Assembly: GCA_963693285.1 (NCBI GenBank)
Contig: OY848919.1
Location: 5,610,136-5,674,135, forward strand
DNA length: 64,000 bases
Reading direction: 5' to 3'
From: Xestospongia muta
Lineage: Eukaryota > Porifera > Demospongiae > Haplosclerida > Petrosiidae
Shown in pieces: positions 60,457-64,000 of the stretch. A program made the position numbers and the translations under genes. The notes beneath the pieces are model-generated. The model did not search any database, had not been told where the DNA came from, and saw only the letters and a program-made list of their open reading frames with translations. Within the stretch, counting starts at the first letter, position 1. Each line of letters begins with the position of its first letter.

Positions 60457-63400
60457 ATGTTACAGATATTCTTTTATCTTTCGCCATTTCTCTTTTCTTG
60501 CTTATTGGGATGTAGTGGAATGAGTAATGACATCTTTCCAGTTAATTCATCCTCTGATTTAGAGCAGTACCTGTGTAACACAACATGGTCCTCTCAATAC
60601 CTTGTGTTATTGTTAAACAGTTCTGTTAACTTCACCATTTCACCTGGTAAATTCTGTCAAGTGGCAACTCAACAAAGAAGCATAATTGAAATACGCAGTA
60701 ATTCTTCTACAGAATCAGCAAATATAACATGTGTTCATAATGACACAAGGCAGACATTTTCGCAACCAAGACGAGGTCTAGTTTTCTTCAACTCTCAAGT
60801 GACTCTTAAACATTTGGTGATTAAGAATTGTGGTACATATCTCACTACTATACAAGATACTGCAATCACTGACTATCTCAATAGTTCATCTCTCTATTAC
60901 ACTTCTTCTCATGCTGCTACCTTAGTCTTTGTTCATTGTCAGGTCTATATAAGTCGAGTTAACATCTACTACTCATATGGGTTTGCTATGATTGGTGTAA
61001 ACTTATATAACTCTACTATTGATAGTGTTAGTATGTCGAATTCATCATATAGTCTTGAAATTTACCAAACTAACAACCAAAGTATTGGAAGTGGCTTTCT
61101 TCTTCATTACATGGATATTAACAACGCTTTTCAAGAAGAGAACAGTGATGAACGAGTATCTCATATGCATATTAGTGATGCCTCTTTCTTATATAACTAT
61201 GATTACAACACTCATTCTTGCATTACTGATACCAACTATAACAAACATTCATCATCCTTTGAAGGCTCTAATCCTATTGTCAATGCAGCTGGACTAACAA
61301 TACTTTGCACACAACAGAATACTAGTGGTCAGGTGTCAGTTTATATAACTGAGTCACATTTTGTTTATAATACTGGTAGTTTTGCAAGTGGTATGTTTAT
61401 TTTACATCATCACGCTATTGCTGTCACTAACACAACAATTACCAATACAGTATTCAATCATAACACTAACTATCAGCACTGTCTTGGAGCAGCTATTGTG
61501 TTTTATTGGTATTCATTATTTGAATCTAGATATGAAAGTGGATTAACACAACTACATTTTTTTAACACATCAGTTTTAAACCACGAAGGCATTCATAACT
61601 GGCCAATAAACAATTTGGACTATGGAGCTGTCTATATTGGTATTGTCAATCCTGGACTTGTTCATGTAAATATTCGTTTTAGTAGATGTACATTTATAAA
61701 AAATGTTGCTGCAAATACAGGAGCTTGTCTATATGCCAGAGTCTATCAGTTTGATGACAATACAGGTGATGTCTCTATTACATTGGACAGTACTAATGCG
61801 ACAAAGAATTCTCAATATACAAGAATCCCATTTGTATCATCAGCTGGTATTTTTTATTTTCACAGAATTCATAAAGTTTACATCACTGGGACATCTATCT
61901 TCAGTAACAATTATGGATCAGTCATAAATTCTAAAGGCTCAAATGTCTATCTATCTGGTAATTTAACTTTTAATAATAATCACGCCACAAATGGTCCTGC
62001 AATTCTTCTCGTAGGCAGCTGTCAATTACATTTTATGAGCGAAGTTATAGCCAAGTTTACTAATAATTGGGCTGAGTTAATGGGAGGAGCTATACATGCT
62101 AGAGGTGATGGAAAGTGCGCCATACACATTGACTCAAATGTTGAACAAGTAATGTTCTCAGACAATGAAGCAAGAAGAGCTGGAATATCAATATATGCAG
62201 AGCCTATATTCTCATGTTATATCAACAACTCAGACTTTCTTAAGTCTCCTGATAAAATAATGGCATATTATTATCAACACTTAAATTTTACCAAAACGAA
62301 ATCAAAATCTTCTTTGCTTCATGTTTCGACTATTTCACAAACACTTACAGAAGGTGCTGACGTGCGACCACCTCTACAAATATATCCAGGACAGGAAATT
62401 TATTACTGTATTTCAGCTCTTGATGCTCTTGATAGAAACGTTTATTCTACCATAGCGATTGATATTGTTAGAAATTATTCTCAACATACTATTCCTAAAA
62501 CAACAAAACTGTGGTTGTCTTTTGATGACCAAGAACAACTGATACAAGAAGGCAAAAATTGCACAAACATTAGTGTGACTGTTCATATAAATAACAACAG
62601 TATTATTATATCTGGAATGATTGTATTCTCTCTGTCCACACAGCCAGCAATTTTAACAAAAAGTGTCAAAATTTATCCATGTCCACTGGGATTTGTTTTG
62701 AATAAGACAGCGGGAGTCTGTGAACTTTCATCTTCATTTGATAACTTGAGAAAACATCATCACCTTACAATCCCCATTATTGGTAATGTGAGTAGACAGA
62801 CAATAACAAGACTTTTCCCATTTATCTCTTGGGCAGGAATAATAGAATATGAGAACAAAACAAAGAAACAATTTGGTGTATCTTTATCTTGTCCAATTGG
62901 ACATTGTAATAGCAATCAGACACTACCTTACTTCTACAGTGGTGACTTATCATCTAATAAAAGTTTTAAGTTGTCAGATGGTATCACTGACTATCATCCA
63001 CCATTGTGTTTATATCAACGTGAAGGAACATTATGTGGTAGATGTAGTGAGGGATTAAGTGTGGTATTTGGATCTACAGAATGTCAACATTGTAGCAATG
63101 CTTGGATAACATCAGTAATTATTTATCTAGTCATTGGCCCACTTCTTATTTACCTGTTATATGCTCTTAAACTTACATTAACAAGTGGTACACTGAATGG
63201 AATTATTTTCTATGCTCAGGCTGCTAATTGTGGTTTGCTTGACATGTTAAGATATCACTACTTTAAATCTTCAATTGATCGATTGTCAGGATTTGCTATA
63301 TTTATTATCCATGTTTTGAATCTTGAGACAGGCTATCCTAGATGTTTTTACAATGGAATGACAGAGTTATGGAAAACTAGCTTTCATTTTGTGTTTCCGC

Positions 63401-64000
63401 TTTATCTTCTGACAATAGTCATTGTCCTGATTATCCTCAGTCGTTTTTCACCAAAGCTTTCCAATAGAATAGCTCATTCCTCAGTTCAAGTACTGGTTAC
63501 TGTTGTACACCTCTCTTTCTCAAAACTACTCCTTCAATTGATCAATGTAATGACATATTCTGAGGTTTACACATCCAATGATGTACATTATGTTTGGTAT
63601 TTAGATGGTACTGTCAAGTATGGAGGATACTCTCATCGTATACTAATGATAGTGACTCTGATAATAGTTCTTGGTTTACTGTTACCATATGTACTTCTAC
63701 TTCTCTTTGCTAAACCACTTAGACCACTAGCATGTACCAGTAAGTACTTACGACCTCTTCTAGAAGCTATCCATGCTCCTTATAAAGAAGGTAAACAATA
63801 TTGGTTTACATTACGTCTTCTGTTACTATGTGCTATGTATGGTGTATATGCCAAATATAGAGCTACTGATCTTTATTCTCTCTTTTTCACAACAAATCTA
63901 ATGTTGGTAATTTTCCTTGTTGTTCAAACATATATCAAACCATTTAGAAGTAAATTAATCAATCTTCTTGATAGTGGTTTGATGATGAATATAACACTTA
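60457..64000 (+). CDS. Type-1 beta-helix/multi-TM receptor-like protein, open to the window end
   Basis: ATG at 60457 begins MLQIFFYLSPFLFSCLLGCS, a clear signal peptide. The frame is open for all 1181 codons that fit in the window. It passes through the glycosylation-rich beta-helix-like ectodomain, the Cys-rich module (CPIGHCN, TLCGRCSEG, STECQHC) and most membrane segments, reaching NLLDSGLMMNITL. Against the 1284-residue copy, about 100 C-terminal residues lie beyond the edge. It is nearly identical to copy A at 1-3792 but has neither its TGA nor its frameshift, so this is probably the functional paralogue. Single-exon, same orientation as the array. Confidence 0.9.
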   Translation, partial: MLQIFFYLSPFLFSCLLGCSGMSNDIFPVNSSSDLEQYLCNTTWSSQYLVLLLNSSVNFTISPGKFCQVATQQRSIIEIRSNSSTESANITCVHNDTRQTFSQPRRGLVFFNSQVTLKHLVIKNCGTYLTTIQDTAITDYLNSSSLYYTSSHAATLVFVHCQVYISRVNIYYSYGFAMIGVNLYNSTIDSVSMSNSSYSLEIYQTNNQSIGSGFLLHYMDINNAFQEENSDERVSHMHISDASFLYNYDYNTHSCITDTNYNKHSSSFEGSNPIVNAAGLTILCTQQNTSGQVSVYITESHFVYNTGSFASGMFILHHHAIAVTNTTITNTVFNHNTNYQHCLGAAIVFYWYSLFESRYESGLTQLHFFNTSVLNHEGIHNWPINNLDYGAVYIGIVNPGLVHVNIRFSRCTFIKNVAANTGACLYARVYQFDDNTGDVSITLDSTNATKNSQYTRIPFVSSAGIFYFHRIHKVYITGTSIFSNNYGSVINSKGSNVYLSGNLTFNNNHATNGPAILLVGSCQLHFMSEVIAKFTNNWAELMGGAIHARGDGKCAIHIDSNVEQVMFSDNEARRAGISIYAEPIFSCYINNSDFLKSPDKIMAYYYQHLNFTKTKSKSSLLHVSTISQTLTEGADVRPPLQIYPGQEIYYCISALDALDRNVYSTIAIDIVRNYSQHTIPKTTKLWLSFDDQEQLIQEGKNCTNISVTVHINNNSIIISGMIVFSLSTQPAILTKSVKIYPCPLGFVLNKTAGVCELSSSFDNLRKHHHLTIPIIGNVSRQTITRLFPFISWAGIIEYENKTKKQFGVSLSCPIGHCNSNQTLPYFYSGDLSSNKSFKLSDGITDYHPPLCLYQREGTLCGRCSEGLSVVFGSTECQHCSNAWITSVIIYLVIGPLLIYLLYALKLTLTSGTLNGIIFYAQAANCGLLDMLRYHYFKSSIDRLSGFAIFIIHVLNLETGYPRCFYNGMTELWKTSFHFVFPLYLLTIVIVLIILSRFSPKLSNRIAHSSVQVLVTVVHLSFSKLLLQLINVMTYSEVYTSNDVHYVWYLDGTVKYGGYSHRILMIVTLIIVLGLLLPYVLLLLFAKPLRPLACTSKYLRPLLEAIHAPYKEGKQYWFTLRLLLLCAMYGVYAKYRATDLYSLFFTTNLMLVIFLVVQTYIKPFRSKLINLLDSGLMMNITL

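Noticed and set aside
1..64000. CRISPR arrays, operons, ribosome binding sites, tRNA or rRNA genes
   Set aside because: None seen. Intron-split exons and the protein families point to a metazoan nuclear genome. A thorough tRNA scan could not be run by eye.

Overview
The window looks like a gene-poor, AT-rich stretch of an invertebrate nuclear genome, most likely a demosponge of the Amphimedon type. This is inferred from the short GT-AG introns, the SRCR and AMOP-vWD exons, the DNA transposon fossils, and above all a tandem family of large secreted-N-terminus, multi-pass membrane proteins of a kind I know as unnamed expansions in sponges and cnidarians. No prokaryotic features are present.

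The main content is an all-plus-strand array of one receptor-like family. The reference copy (26405-30259) is a single uninterrupted 1284-residue frame: signal peptide, a long N-glycosylation-rich ectodomain resembling a right-handed beta-helix of the polymorphic-membrane-protein type, a Cys-rich juxtamembrane module, eight or nine hydrophobic segments and a short tail ending near REPxLG. A second copy (60457 to the window end) is open as far as it can be followed. The other copies are damaged: 1-3792, 7102-10919 and 13468-16759 (type 1), 19832-23604 (type 2), and many fragments of types 1, 2 and a third type. The upstream block with a TATA-like element, the 3' flank, and whole multi-gene segments are also duplicated, so the region has grown by segmental duplication, unequal exchange and gene conversion. 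Two chimeric copies mark the exchange points.

From about 36.3 to 44.0 kb the array is interrupted by a mobile element. Its longer copy (39812-44039) carries a minus-strand, multi-exon gene whose exons spell out a ubiquitin-specific protease domain, then a complete-looking Ulp1/C48 SUMO-protease fold, a conserved linker and a PHD finger. A shorter copy at 36328-37189 looks like its internal-deletion derivative. This is the most novel object in the window.

From 44.7 to 58.2 kb lie decayed exons of other adhesion-type genes: three SRCR domains, a 2-kb tandem duplication with a GC-rich hairpin, an AMOP-vWD (MUC4/SUSD2-like) gene and three more SRCR domains. Receptor-family fragments then resume and lead into the last, open copy. 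Smaller items are a P-element (THAP9-like) transposase fossil at 4.6-5.1 kb and a 251-bp TA-flanked MITE at 25.0 kb with a visible empty site elsewhere in the window. Many lesions are single-base, so sequencing error cannot be excluded for any one of them. Exon limits are read from splice motifs and reading frame only.
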